A stretch of DNA of 59,954 nt from Segetibacter sp. (GTDB lineage Bacteria > Bacteroidota > Bacteroidia > Chitinophagales > Chitinophagaceae): positions 1 to 59,954 of the forward strand of contig JAQBNO010000174.1 in NCBI GenBank assembly GCA_028288485.1, in the 5' to 3' direction. The position numbers and the translations under genes are program-made. Of the stretch, positions 28,783 to 37,052 are shown piece by piece. Under the pieces are notes generated by a model. That model did not search any database. It worked only from the letters and a program-made list of their open reading frames with translations, and was not told where the DNA came from. The first letter of the stretch is position 1; each line of letters starts with the position of its first letter.

Positions 28783-29151
28783 TTATTTAGCAACAAAATA
28801 GTTAATGGCCAAAGCTCCACTTATAATCAGCAGCCCAAAAAATTCTCTTGTCTTTTCAATATACGGCTTTGTTGCCTGCATACTTTCCACAATACTCTGC
28901 TTATTATATTTTACTATCCAGTCGCGAACACCGTCGGTTGCAAAAAATAGTGTGATTGCATAAATGAGATAAAACGCAATTGCAATTAGATATACAATGG
29001 GATAAAATTTATTAAAAGCTGCTAAACCGCATAAAATGGCAGCCACCATATAAATAGGAATCCATAACCATGAGTCTTTGTCGTTGAGGTTTACGTAGGC
29101 AAACAAAACAAAAGCAATGCAGAAAAAGCCGTTCAAAATACTCAAGCCCAT
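28783..29151 (-). CDS. TMEM220-family small membrane protein
   Basis: 122 residues, four membrane helices, with the TMEM220 hallmark VLFAYVNLNDKDSWLWIPIY near the N-terminus. Function of TMEM220 is unknown. It is the first gene of the transcript that runs into eboA with 5 bases between stop and start, which ties it to the ebo cluster. A candidate promoter precedes it at 29199-29230. Confidence 0.75.
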   Translation of the reverse strand: MGLSILNGFFCIAFVLFAYVNLNDKDSWLWIPIYMVAAILCGLAAFNKFYPIVYLIAIAFYLIYAITLFFATDGVRDWIVKYNKQSIVESMQATKPYIEKTREFFGLLIISGALAINYFVAK

Positions 29152-29198
29152 GGTCGTTTATTTAAGCAATCGTTTAAAAAAAGCAAGGCGCTAATCCT

Positions 29199-29230
29199 AA
29201 AATGTAAAAATAACAATTATTATATTCAAA
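29199..29230 (-). promoter_or_regulatory. Candidate promoter of TMEM220-ebo operon
   Basis: On the - strand TTTG (29227-29230) is followed after 20 bases by TACATTTT (29199-29206), one mismatch from TAnnTTTG. Distance to the ATG at 29151 is about 48 bases. Fits the Bacteroidota -33/-7 layout. Confidence 0.45.
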
Positions 29231-29357
29231 GTTGCAACTCGTAAAAGTTACTTTGGAAGTTAAGATGACCAATGACAATGACAGATGAGGGTTGGCCGAT
29301 TAATTGGATATCTGTTTTTTTGTTACCGGCGCGTTGTTATTTTTAGCGGATTTTCTG

Positions 29358-29384
29358 TTTCTTTTTTTTATCAAAAAAAAGAAA
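29358..29384. repeat. Perfect 12-base A/T inverted repeat before the DPP IV gene
   Basis: TTTCTTTTTTTT, loop ATC, AAAAAAAAGAAA. Lies 44 bases before the ATG at 29428. It could be a small terminator-like or leader hairpin. Confidence 0.6.
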
Positions 29385-29427
29385 AGCAAAAGGCTGCTTC
29401 CTATCTTGCAAACATCAAAAGCCGTGT

Positions 29428-31578
29428 ATGAAGTTTTTCTTAATTCTTACTATTTTAAACTTATCAATTGCTGCCAGCGCCCAGGAACTAAACTGGGGCA
29501 AAGATGGCAACAGCTATTATGAAGTCGAAAACAACGCAATTGTTCAATATCAGCTTCCGACATTCTCCCAAACGGTAATTGTCGATTCAGTTTCACTTAT
29601 TCCTACAGGACAAAAAAAGGCATTAGCTATCCGTAGTTTTTCATTTAGTGACGACGGCAAAAAAGTATTGATCTATACCAACAGTAAAAAGGTTTGGCGC
29701 AGCGACACAAGAGGCGATTACTGGATAGAAAATACAGCAACGAAAGCGCTGAAACAATTGGGTAAAGGAAGGCCTGAGTCTTCCTTAATGTTTGCAAAAA
29801 TCTCTCCTGATGGAACAAGGGCCGCTTACGTAAGTGAACATAACCTTTATGTTGAAGACCTGGCGACTAATCAAATTACAGCATTAACCAAAGATGGAAC
29901 AGCGAGGTTAATTAACGGCACTTTTGACTGGGTTTATGAAGAAGAGTTCGGTTGCAGGGATGGCTTCAGATGGGCTCCCGATAGTAAGAACATTGCGTTC
30001 TGGCGAATTGATGCTACAAAGATCAGGAACTTCCTTTTGTTGAATAATACCGATTCGGTTTATTCATTTACCAAAGCGGTGGAATATCCCAAGGTGGGTT
30101 ATGATCCCTCTCCCGCAAAAATTGGAGTTGTAAATATTTCAACTGCTAAAACCAGGTGGATCAACCTTCCCGGCCATCCCCAACAACATTACATCCCACA
30201 CATGGAATGGGCTGCTAATAACTCAGAAATTATATTGGAGCAATTAAACAGGAAACAGAATGAGGCGAAAATTTTCATCTGCAATACAGCAACAGGAACA
30301 ACCAATGCTATTTATACCGAAACGGACAAAGCATGGGTTGACGCTAAATCTTCCTGGAGCAACGCTGTTGGATGGGAATGGATAAACGGAGGAAAAGAAT
30401 TTATTTGGCTATCTGAAAAAGATGGATGGCGGCACATGTACCGCATCGGCCGCGATGGCAGGGAAACAAAAATTACTAAAGGTAATTATGATGTAATCAG
30501 CCTCAAAACAATTGATGAAAAGAATGGTTATGTCTATTTTATGGCATCTCCCAATAATGCCACTCAACAGTATTTGTATAAGATTGCTATTGACGGAAGT
30601 AAAGAACTTGAATTGGTTTCACCGCTTACACAAAAAGGAACCCATAATTATGTGATCTCTCCGAATGCCAGCTATGCCAGCCATAGCTTTTCGAATATTA
30701 AAGACGAAAGGGTATTGGAATGGGTAAAACTCTCCGGGCATGTCAGTATTACACCCAACAACGAAACCGATCCCACACAAAATGCATCACCTGCTGTTCA
30801 AATGATACAGCTAACAACCGACGATAACGTTACCATGGATGGCTGGATGATAAAGCCGGCTAATTTTGACAGTACAAAAAAGTATCCAGTGCTGTTTTAT
30901 GTGTATGCCGAGCCAGCCGCTGCTACGGTAAAAGACGCTGCCGGAAGTGCGGGAACCTTTTTATATGCCGGTGATATAGCTGCTGATGGGTATCTTCAAA
31001 TCAGTCTCGATGGTCGTGGTACCCCGGCACCAAAAGGGGCAGCATGGCGAAAAGCAATTTATGGTAAGATTGGTATTGTAAACATTCGTGACCAGGCGAT
31101 GGCCGCGAAAAAAATAATGAAATGGAATTTTGTTGATACCAGCCGCATTGCAGTTTGGGGTTGGAGCGGCGGCGGATCTACTACCTTAAACCTGCTCTTT
31201 CAATATCCCGATATTTACAAAACCGGTATTGCCATCGCTCCCGTTGCAAACCAGTTACTATACGATAACATTTACCAGGAGCGCTATATGGGTTTACCGC
31301 AGGAAAGCCGCGAAAACTTTATTAACGGTTCACCAATTACCTACGCAAAGAATCTACGGGGGAACTTACTGGTTATTCACGGAACCGGCGATGACAACGT
31401 GCACTACCAGGGAACTGAAATGCTGGTTAATGAGCTGGTAAAAAATGGTAAACAATTTCAAATGATGAGTTATCCAAACCGCACCCACAGTATCTCCGAA
31501 GGCGAGGGCACTTCACAACACCTTGCTAATTTGTTTACAATGTATTTAAGAGAACACTGTCCTGGTGGAGGTAGGTAA
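29428..31578 (+). CDS. Dipeptidyl peptidase IV-type serine peptidase (S9 family)
   Basis: 716 residues. Signal peptide (KFFLILTILNLSIAASAQ), beta-propeller (about 25-470) and alpha/beta hydrolase domain (about 480-716). DPP IV markers: double-Glu motif DWVYEEEFG (Glu171-173) that binds the free N-terminus, GWSGG with Ser580, HGTGDDNVH with Asp655 and RTHSISEG with His687. Releases N-terminal X-Pro or X-Ala dipeptides in the periplasm. Typical S9B length. Not obviously linked to its neighbours; the next gene is on the opposite strand. Confidence 0.95.
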   Translation: MKFFLILTILNLSIAASAQELNWGKDGNSYYEVENNAIVQYQLPTFSQTVIVDSVSLIPTGQKKALAIRSFSFSDDGKKVLIYTNSKKVWRSDTRGDYWIENTATKALKQLGKGRPESSLMFAKISPDGTRAAYVSEHNLYVEDLATNQITALTKDGTARLINGTFDWVYEEEFGCRDGFRWAPDSKNIAFWRIDATKIRNFLLLNNTDSVYSFTKAVEYPKVGYDPSPAKIGVVNISTAKTRWINLPGHPQQHYIPHMEWAANNSEIILEQLNRKQNEAKIFICNTATGTTNAIYTETDKAWVDAKSSWSNAVGWEWINGGKEFIWLSEKDGWRHMYRIGRDGRETKITKGNYDVISLKTIDEKNGYVYFMASPNNATQQYLYKIAIDGSKELELVSPLTQKGTHNYVISPNASYASHSFSNIKDERVLEWVKLSGHVSITPNNETDPTQNASPAVQMIQLTTDDNVTMDGWMIKPANFDSTKKYPVLFYVYAEPAAATVKDAAGSAGTFLYAGDIAADGYLQISLDGRGTPAPKGAAWRKAIYGKIGIVNIRDQAMAAKKIMKWNFVDTSRIAVWGWSGGGSTTLNLLFQYPDIYKTGIAIAPVANQLLYDNIYQERYMGLPQESRENFINGSPITYAKNLRGNLLVIHGTGDDNVHYQGTEMLVNELVKNGKQFQMMSYPNRTHSISEGEGTSQHLANLFTMYLREHCPGGGR

Positions 31579-31600
31579 ACGGTCACTTTTTGAAGGAAGT

Positions 31601-31659
31601 CTTTTTTGGGAGCCGGCAGAATAACTTCTTTCGGCATCGTTGTGTCACTCACTTGTACT
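31601..31659 (-). repeat. Dispersed REP-like repeat, copy R11
   Basis: CTTTTTTGGGAGCCGGCAG, then GGCATCGTTGTGTCACTCACTTGTAC: the best conserved short form. Lies between convergent genes (DPP IV and SMP-30). Confidence 0.85.
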
Positions 31660-31688
31660 TGTAGCAAAGGATTTGACAAGGCCTCATT

Positions 31689-32558
31689 TTATAAATTACA
31701 CTTAAAGCCTTTAACCCCTTTCACACCCGGTTTTGCCAAAAATACGTCGCCACTTTGCGGGTATTTTTTTAATTGCTCTTCCGTTAAGTTCTCGCGGGCT
31801 GTTGTAATGATCAGCTGGTCAAGGTTTTCACCCGCAAATGCACAGGAGGTAACATTAGGTACAGGAACTTCAATAGTAGCAAGATGTTCACCGGTAAACG
31901 GGTTCCACCTGTAAACACCAAAGCCGCCCCAATGTGCAATCCAAAGCATTCCTTCTTCATCTATTGCCATGCCATCAGGAGTGCCCATGGCAGCAGGTAT
32001 CTGGATACAATTTTTTTCGAAGAAGATCTCTGCAGTTTGTTCATGGTAAATAAAGGATTGGACGACCTGGGTTGGACTATCAATAAAATATAATCTTGTA
32101 TTATCTAACGACCACGCAAGTCCGTTTGATATAGTGGTGTGACCAACTATTTTATTTACCTGTTTATTGTCAGCAATACAATATAACGCACCTTCACCCG
32201 GAAGATGTGTCTTATGCATCGTGCCGACCCATAGCCTTCCAAGACTATCACAGTTACCATCATTACAACGATTCTCGTTTCCGTTTTCTACATCCAATAG
32301 CCAGGTCAGTTGTTCTGATTCAAGATCGAATGTTGCGATAGAAGCGTTCAGGGCCAATACCACTTCATTATTTCTGCCCGCGATCACCATAGTGACCTTG
32401 TAATTAAATTCCCACCTTGTTATTGATTTATCAATCAGCTTGTATTCATATAAAACGCCTCTTTCTATATCGACCCAGAAACAGCTTCTTCTTTCTTCGT
32501 GCCATAAAGGTCCTTCTCCCAGGTAACATTGAGATGAATACAATAAAGTTGCTTCCAT
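31689..32558 (-). CDS. SMP-30/gluconolactonase (regucalcin) family lactonase
   Basis: 289 residues, six-bladed propeller. Metal ligands match the SMP-30 family: Glu15 in LGEGPLW, the NRCNDGNCD segment (97-103), Asn145 in SNGLAW and Asp195 in PDGMAID. No signal peptide, so a cytoplasmic sugar-lactone hydrolase. Last gene of a - strand sugar cluster, 37 bases after the TIM-barrel gene. Would open a lactone formed by one of the dehydrogenases upstream. Confidence 0.88.
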   Translation of the reverse strand: MEATLLYSSQCYLGEGPLWHEERRSCFWVDIERGVLYEYKLIDKSITRWEFNYKVTMVIAGRNNEVVLALNASIATFDLESEQLTWLLDVENGNENRCNDGNCDSLGRLWVGTMHKTHLPGEGALYCIADNKQVNKIVGHTTISNGLAWSLDNTRLYFIDSPTQVVQSFIYHEQTAEIFFEKNCIQIPAAMGTPDGMAIDEEGMLWIAHWGGFGVYRWNPFTGEHLATIEVPVPNVTSCAFAGENLDQLIITTARENLTEEQLKKYPQSGDVFLAKPGVKGVKGFKCNL

Positions 32559-32595
32559 TAATTGCTGCTATAGATGTTAAGTTAATTTTCTTATG

Positions 32596-33480
32596 TTAGG
32601 GCCAGTAAATTGCTACTTTATTTCTTAAAAAATTTACACTTCTTTCCAGTTGTTCCATTCCATCAACGCCGTCTTCTATGCTTATCCAACTATCAAAACC
32701 AACTCTTTTTAGTTCAGTAAAAATGGCGTCATAATCGTTCAATCCTTTACCAATTTCTCCATGACTCAATCTCTTTGCATAACCGGCTGCACCGCCTTCT
32801 TCACGGCGGAGATCTTCGATGGTTCCTTCCTTTAGGTAACGGTCACTTGCGTGCATCGTTACAACCCGGTGCGACACTCTTTTCAATAATTCTATAGGGT
32901 TTTCCCCGGCTAAATAAGTATTACTGGGATCGTAGTTTACACCAAAGAAAGGATGGTCAATACTATCTACTAACTTACAAAATACATCTGCTTTTTGTGC
33001 AAATTCGGGATATTCCCAGAAGTCGTCCTTATAATGGTTTTCGAGTATGAGCGTTATGTTTCTTTCTTCTGCATAGGGCAAACATTGGGTGATACAATCC
33101 GCCGCAAGTTTTACCCCTTCCCCGATAGAAAGTTCAGGTCGCCGCTGACCAGAAAGTACACGACAATATCTCCCTCCAAGTGCATGTGTCATGTCTATCC
33201 ATCGCTTTTCTTTTTCGATTTCGTTTTTTCTGAAGGCTTCGTCGGGATGAGTAAAATCAGGGGAGCAACACATCATCGGAATTACTTTTCCACTGTCTTC
33301 TGTCATACGTCGAAATAGCGGCCAGTTTTTTTCGTCACCCATTTCAATAAATCCTGCATACCATTCCAATCCATCAATATCAAGCTTGCCTGCAAGGCTG
33401 ATCCAATCAGCAACTTTCATGCTTCCATCTTTACACAGCGCTTGCATAAATGCTTTAGGGAATGCGGCTAATTTTGGCAT
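32596..33480 (-). CDS. Sugar phosphate isomerase/epimerase family TIM-barrel protein
   Basis: 294 residues, xylose isomerase-like barrel without signal peptide. Metal ligands fit: Glu147 (LILENH), Asp184 (GVNYDPSN), His210 (VTMHASDRY) and Glu269 (ISIEDGVD). Likely isomerises or epimerises a keto-sugar or sugar acid. Tightly linked to the SMP-30 gene downstream. A 340-base repeat-rich gap separates it from the SDR gene, so it may have its own promoter. Confidence 0.85.
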   Translation of the reverse strand: MPKLAAFPKAFMQALCKDGSMKVADWISLAGKLDIDGLEWYAGFIEMGDEKNWPLFRRMTEDSGKVIPMMCCSPDFTHPDEAFRKNEIEKEKRWIDMTHALGGRYCRVLSGQRRPELSIGEGVKLAADCITQCLPYAEERNITLILENHYKDDFWEYPEFAQKADVFCKLVDSIDHPFFGVNYDPSNTYLAGENPIELLKRVSHRVVTMHASDRYLKEGTIEDLRREEGGAAGYAKRLSHGEIGKGLNDYDAIFTELKRVGFDSWISIEDGVDGMEQLERSVNFLRNKVAIYWP

Positions 33481-33589
33481 GTGTATTCTATTTTATTATT
33501 TCGGTTTTAAGAAGCCAACTGTATTGTTACCAGTAAAGATTGACGGTTCTTTTCTTTCTTCAGCGTACTGCAGTAATACTTCCTGGTGC

Positions 33590-33660
33590 TCTTTGTGGTT
33601 CTTTGTGTCCTTGGTGTTCCAAAGGGGAGCACAAAGAACACTAAGTTAGCCACGACGACC
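33590..33660. repeat. CTTTGTG-type short direct/inverted repeats
   Basis: CTTTGTGGTTCTTTGTG followed by CACAAAGAACACTAAG and CACGACGACCACGAAG: two direct and two inverted copies of a ~7-base word. Part of the 340-base gap 33481-33820, which also holds R12. No gene seen. Confidence 0.5.
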
Positions 33661-33721
33661 ACGAAGAAAATTGTTCATTCTCTTTTACTTCCAAAAAAGT
33701 CAATTCATATTCTGCAGATGA

Positions 33722-33769
33722 AAGGATTGCGACGCAACGGTGACGCTATAAAAAACTGAAGCTGGTATC
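33722..33769 (+). repeat. Dispersed REP-like repeat, copy R12
   Basis: GATTGCGACGCAACGGTGACG then AAACTGAAGCTGGTATC, + orientation short form in the gap between the SDR and TIM-barrel genes. Confidence 0.75.
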
Positions 33770-33820
33770 ATAATAATGATAATAAATGTGCAGTAATATT
33801 CGGGCACTATTTTATAGCTG

Positions 33821-34594
33821 TTAATTCTTCGGCGGGTTGCGGCCGATCATTGGATGCTGTTCCAAATCCACTACCTGTCCACTGATTGGGCCACATTCAT
33901 CAGAAAGCCAGTAAACAGCAGCGGCAGCTATTTCAGCAGGCCATAGTAATCTTCCGGCAGGGGCATTTAATGGTGAAAGATCTTGGTACCAGTTTTCCGG
34001 CATGCCTTGCTCTTTTTTCCGCAAAGCTTCATTTTCCGTAAGCACCCAACCGGGATTTATTTGGTTAACACGAACGTGATTTTCTCTAAACAAGGTGTCT
34101 CCTAAATTTCGTGTCATCGTCATCAATGCACCTTTCGACATACTGTAGGCTAAAAGGTTCGGTTCACCACAATATGCATTAACAGAGCCGATGTTTAATA
34201 CAGACCCATGGTTTTTCGTAAGCTCAGGCAACGCAGCTTTTATCAATGCAAACGGTGCTATCGTATTTACTTCTATAAGCTTTCTCAAATAAGCCGGGTC
34301 GGTTGTATGAATGTTTGAGGAAGCAATAATTGCGGCATTATTAACTACCGCATCCAGTTTTCCAAACCTGTCTGTTGCAAGTTTCACCAGCCGCGCAGGT
34401 GCACCCTCATTGCTAATGTCTTCAATATGCAAGGCCGCTTTATCTCCTAATTCTTCAGCAACTTCTTTTCCCCAATGTTCTTCCAGGCCATGAACAACCA
34501 TAAAAGCACCTTCAGCAGCACAGCGTAAAGCGATGGCTTTACCTATTCCTGTTGTACTGCCGGTTACAATAATTACTTTGCCTTTTAACCGCAT
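33821..34594 (-). CDS. Short-chain dehydrogenase/reductase
   Basis: 257 residues. Classical SDR: TGSTTGIG (11-18) for NAD(P), NNAA (85-88), catalytic Ser137, Tyr150 and Lys154. Starts 2 bases after the ADH stop, so the pair is translationally linked. Would oxidise or reduce a sugar, sugar acid or polyol hydroxyl in the same pathway. Confidence 0.93.
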   Translation of the reverse strand: MRLKGKVIIVTGSTTGIGKAIALRCAAEGAFMVVHGLEEHWGKEVAEELGDKAALHIEDISNEGAPARLVKLATDRFGKLDAVVNNAAIIASSNIHTTDPAYLRKLIEVNTIAPFALIKAALPELTKNHGSVLNIGSVNAYCGEPNLLAYSMSKGALMTMTRNLGDTLFRENHVRVNQINPGWVLTENEALRKKEQGMPENWYQDLSPLNAPAGRLLWPAEIAAAAVYWLSDECGPISGQVVDLEQHPMIGRNPPKN

Positions 34595-34596
34595 GT

Positions 34597-35622
34597 TTAA
34601 ACAGGTTTAAGTACGCTTTTTACAACTTGTCCCTTGTACATTTTATTGAAGGCTTCTTCCCATTGTGTGATCGGCCACACACCACCAATGATAGGTTTTA
34701 CATCAAGTTTGCCGGTGCCAAGCAGATCAATTACTTTTTCCCAGATGGGCCAGTTGTGGCTAAAGCTTCCTTGTAGCGTAACGTTTTTCTGCACTAAAGG
34801 ATCGAGGGAAAAACCGCATGGCTGCGGCCCCCAGCCAACTTTAGTGATATGGCCATTAGGTCTCACAAGCTCCAAAGCGATCTTTAAAGTATTACTTGAG
34901 CCGGCTGCATCGATAATTGTATGAGCACCCAAGCCATCCTTTCTTCTTGCCCATTCTGTTGCATCACCTGTTATGGTTTCGCAGCCATATTGCCTTGCAA
35001 TTTTCAACCGTTCTTCATCACAGGCAAGGCCCGTTACGGCAACGTCTGCCCCGCATAGTTTAGCCATAGCAGCGCAAAGAATTCCAATGGTTCCGGGGCC
35101 GATCACTATTACCCGGTCTCCTGGTTTTATGCGCGAGTTTTGAATGATAGCATTATAGGCAACACAACAAGGTTCAGTAAGGCAAGCCTCTTCAAAAGGA
35201 AGGTTATCGGGAATATGATGCAAACACCTTGCAGGCACTTTTACATAACGTGTCATAGCGCCATTAACGCCATAACCAAAACCTTTTCTTGAAGGATCAA
35301 GATTATATAAGCCCGCTTTTGTCATAGGACTATCGGGATTGATCACCGCAGCGGTTTCACTAACCACCCTGTCGCCGATGTTCCATGCAGTTACACGACT
35401 TCCGGTTGCTGCAATCCTCCCTCCAAATTCATGACCTAAAACCACCGGGTAATTTACAGGCCAGCTATGGTCTGACGTCCATTGGTGCAGGTCACTTCCG
35501 CATACACCAACATTTTCCACTTCAAGCAATACATCTTCTTCACCGATCTCAGGTTTTTGAATTTCTCGTATTTCAACAGATCCTTTTTCTGGGGCAAAAT
35601 TTACGACTGCTGCAGATTTCAT
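34597..35622 (-). CDS. Zinc-type medium-chain alcohol dehydrogenase, no structural-zinc cysteines
   Basis: 341 residues of the sorbitol/threonine dehydrogenase branch. Catalytic site: Cys41 (GVCGSD), His64-Glu65 (GHEFGG) and Glu150 (TEPCC). Rossmann motif GPGTIG at 175-180. The lobe that usually carries four structural-zinc cysteines (about 90-125) has none here. Cytoplasmic, NAD(P)-linked oxidation of a polyol or sugar acid is expected. Second gene of the cluster; 97 bases after the HPS-like gene, across a minisatellite hairpin. Confidence 0.9.
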   Translation of the reverse strand: MKSAAVVNFAPEKGSVEIREIQKPEIGEEDVLLEVENVGVCGSDLHQWTSDHSWPVNYPVVLGHEFGGRIAATGSRVTAWNIGDRVVSETAAVINPDSPMTKAGLYNLDPSRKGFGYGVNGAMTRYVKVPARCLHHIPDNLPFEEACLTEPCCVAYNAIIQNSRIKPGDRVIVIGPGTIGILCAAMAKLCGADVAVTGLACDEERLKIARQYGCETITGDATEWARRKDGLGAHTIIDAAGSSNTLKIALELVRPNGHITKVGWGPQPCGFSLDPLVQKNVTLQGSFSHNWPIWEKVIDLLGTGKLDVKPIIGGVWPITQWEEAFNKMYKGQVVKSVLKPV

Positions 35623-35670
35623 GGGCTTATAATGTTTTAGCTTGTTAGTTGTGAGGGTGAGTTGTGATTA

Positions 35671-35745
35671 GTGAATGGTGAATGTTAGGGTGATACATTC
35701 ACCATTGCGCATTGCCCATTCACCATCGCCCATTCACCTTTCTTC
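35671..35745. repeat. GGTGAATGG-type minisatellite with hairpin
   Basis: Repeated words GGTGAATGGGC(A/G)AT read on the - strand, with an 11-base perfect inverted repeat AATGGTGAATG (35674-35684) / CATTCACCATT (35696-35706). It runs into the end of the HPS-like gene and supplies its last codons. Confidence 0.7.
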
Positions 35746-36436
35746 CCACGTCGCCGTAGGCGTGTACTTTATTACAAATAAGCCGGAGCGATTCTTCGAG
35801 GTTTCCATTGGCGGTTTTAAAGGCATCGGCATCGATAGTTACAGGAGCCCCTAATACTACTAACGGCGCTCCATACTCCGGGCATTTTACCACCTGTTCA
35901 AGCGATAAACCACCCACTGCCTGCACGGGGATGCGTACTGCTGCAACTACTTCCTTCAGTTGATCTAACGGGCTTGGCATCGGTTTGCCTTGAGCTGCAA
36001 TGCCTCTTCTCTCATCATATCCGATGTGGTGTACTACATAGTCGCAGCCCAGGTCTTCCAGCCATTTTGCAGCCGCAACCATATCGTCGCATGCCATGTT
36101 ATCACCCATTACTTTACCGCCAAAATCTTTACCTGCCTGCACAACACACTTAATCGTTTCTTCATGTGCACGAGCCATCACTACTACGTGTGTAGCGCCG
36201 GCTTTAAACATCATTTCCGCTTCAAGGTAACCGCCGTCCATTGTTTTCAGATCGGCAACAATGGGAACATTAGGAAAAGCTTCCCGTAATTTTTTTACGC
36301 CATGCAATCCTTCTGCAAGAATCAGGGGAGTTCCCGCCTCGAGCCAATCGAAGCCTGCACGTATCGCCATAGCGGCTGTTTCAAGTGCTTCATCAATATT
36401 TATTATATCCAGGGAGATTTGGATGATTGGCTTCAT
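35720..36436 (-). CDS. HPS/KGPDC-like protein (OMP decarboxylase superfamily)
   Basis: 238 residues, a single TIM barrel. DxKxxD motif ADLKTMDGG (Asp62, Lys64, Asp67), early LEAGTPLI, later VVHHIGYDERR and AVGGLSLEQV follow 3-hexulose-6-phosphate synthase and 3-keto-L-gulonate-6-phosphate decarboxylase. These enzymes need phosphorylated substrates, yet no kinase and no 6-phospho-3-hexuloisomerase are in this cluster. First gene of the - strand sugar unit (HPS-like, ADH, SDR, TIM barrel, lactonase). Its final residues VNGRW come from the minisatellite and are probably dispensable. Confidence 0.8.
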   Translation of the reverse strand: MKPIIQISLDIINIDEALETAAMAIRAGFDWLEAGTPLILAEGLHGVKKLREAFPNVPIVADLKTMDGGYLEAEMMFKAGATHVVVMARAHEETIKCVVQAGKDFGGKVMGDNMACDDMVAAAKWLEDLGCDYVVHHIGYDERRGIAAQGKPMPSPLDQLKEVVAAVRIPVQAVGGLSLEQVVKCPEYGAPLVVLGAPVTIDADAFKTANGNLEESLRLICNKVHAYGDVGRKVNGRW

Positions 36437-36570
36437 TTATGGCAGCAGGTTTTAATAAACAACAATAATTGAAAATACTAAAAATAACAGTCGCGCCTAT
36501 GTAATATTTAATTTGACAGTTACAGACTCAAATTAGGAAGCAGGAAAAGTTGTAGAAAAGTTTTCTGCAT

Positions 36571-36605
36571 AAAAAAAGCCGCTAATATTTTAGCGGCTTC
36601 TTTCT
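36571..36605 (-). terminator. Rho-independent terminator of the 36619 gene
   Basis: AAGCCGCTAA (36576-36585) pairs with TTAGCGGCTT (36590-36599), loop TATT. Read on the - strand the hairpin is followed by seven T. Right distance (about 20 bases) from the stop of the - strand gene. Confidence 0.85.
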
Positions 36606-36618
36606 ATTCTCAGTAGGG

Positions 36619-36996
36619 TTAATTGAATTTTGCACTTATGAATTCGATCAATTTTTCATCACTCATTTTATTCGAAGTGCTTTCGTTTGCAACCGTATTT
36701 TTAAACTGCGGTGTTTCTGACAGATAACGGATAAACTGTTCCTGGATGTCACCTGTGCCTGTCACATGTATTTCTTCAACATTCTGCATGTATGCGTTTA
36801 CTTCTTTAAAAAATTTGGTCTGCAGTGTCTTTTCCGAATTATTAGCTGCATTTTCATTTGAGTTACCGCCGGAACCGGCGTTTTTAGCATGGCCGAGTAT
36901 AACAAAATCCCCTGAATCAACATTTTCCCTGCCTATTATTGTTGCCTGTTGCGTATCCATCCAAACCCCGAATTGCTTTTTGTTTTTACCTGACAT
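36619..36996 (-). CDS. Small conserved-looking protein of unknown function
   Basis: 125 residues, soluble, no signal. Opens KKQFGVWMDTQQATII, has a Gly/Asn-rich linker (GSGGNSNENAANN) and then a helix-strand segment EKTLQTKFFKEVNAYMQNVEEIHVTGTGDIQEQF. The pattern (beta strands, variable loop, long helix, ITGTG-like strand) recalls eRF1 domain 3/host-attachment-type folds, but this is only an impression. A candidate promoter precedes it and a strong terminator follows, so it is a single-gene unit. Confidence 0.65.
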   Translation of the reverse strand: MSGKNKKQFGVWMDTQQATIIGRENVDSGDFVILGHAKNAGSGGNSNENAANNSEKTLQTKFFKEVNAYMQNVEEIHVTGTGDIQEQFIRYLSETPQFKNTVANESTSNKMSDEKLIEFISAKFN

Positions 36997-37019
36997 TGTA
37001 TGTATTTACTGTTACGGTT

Positions 37020-37052
37020 CAAAGATCATACCTCTTATTACCGAAGAACAAT
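37020..37052 (-). promoter_or_regulatory. Candidate promoter of the 36619 gene
   Basis: ATTG (37049-37052) and GATCTTTG (37020-37027) on the - strand, about 21 bases apart, each one mismatch from the Bacteroidota consensus. About 24 bases to the ATG. Confidence 0.35.

Noticed and set aside
29304-29522. 72-codon + strand open frame before the DPP IV gene
   Set aside because: Low complexity, contains the A/T hairpin and overlaps the start of the peptidase gene.
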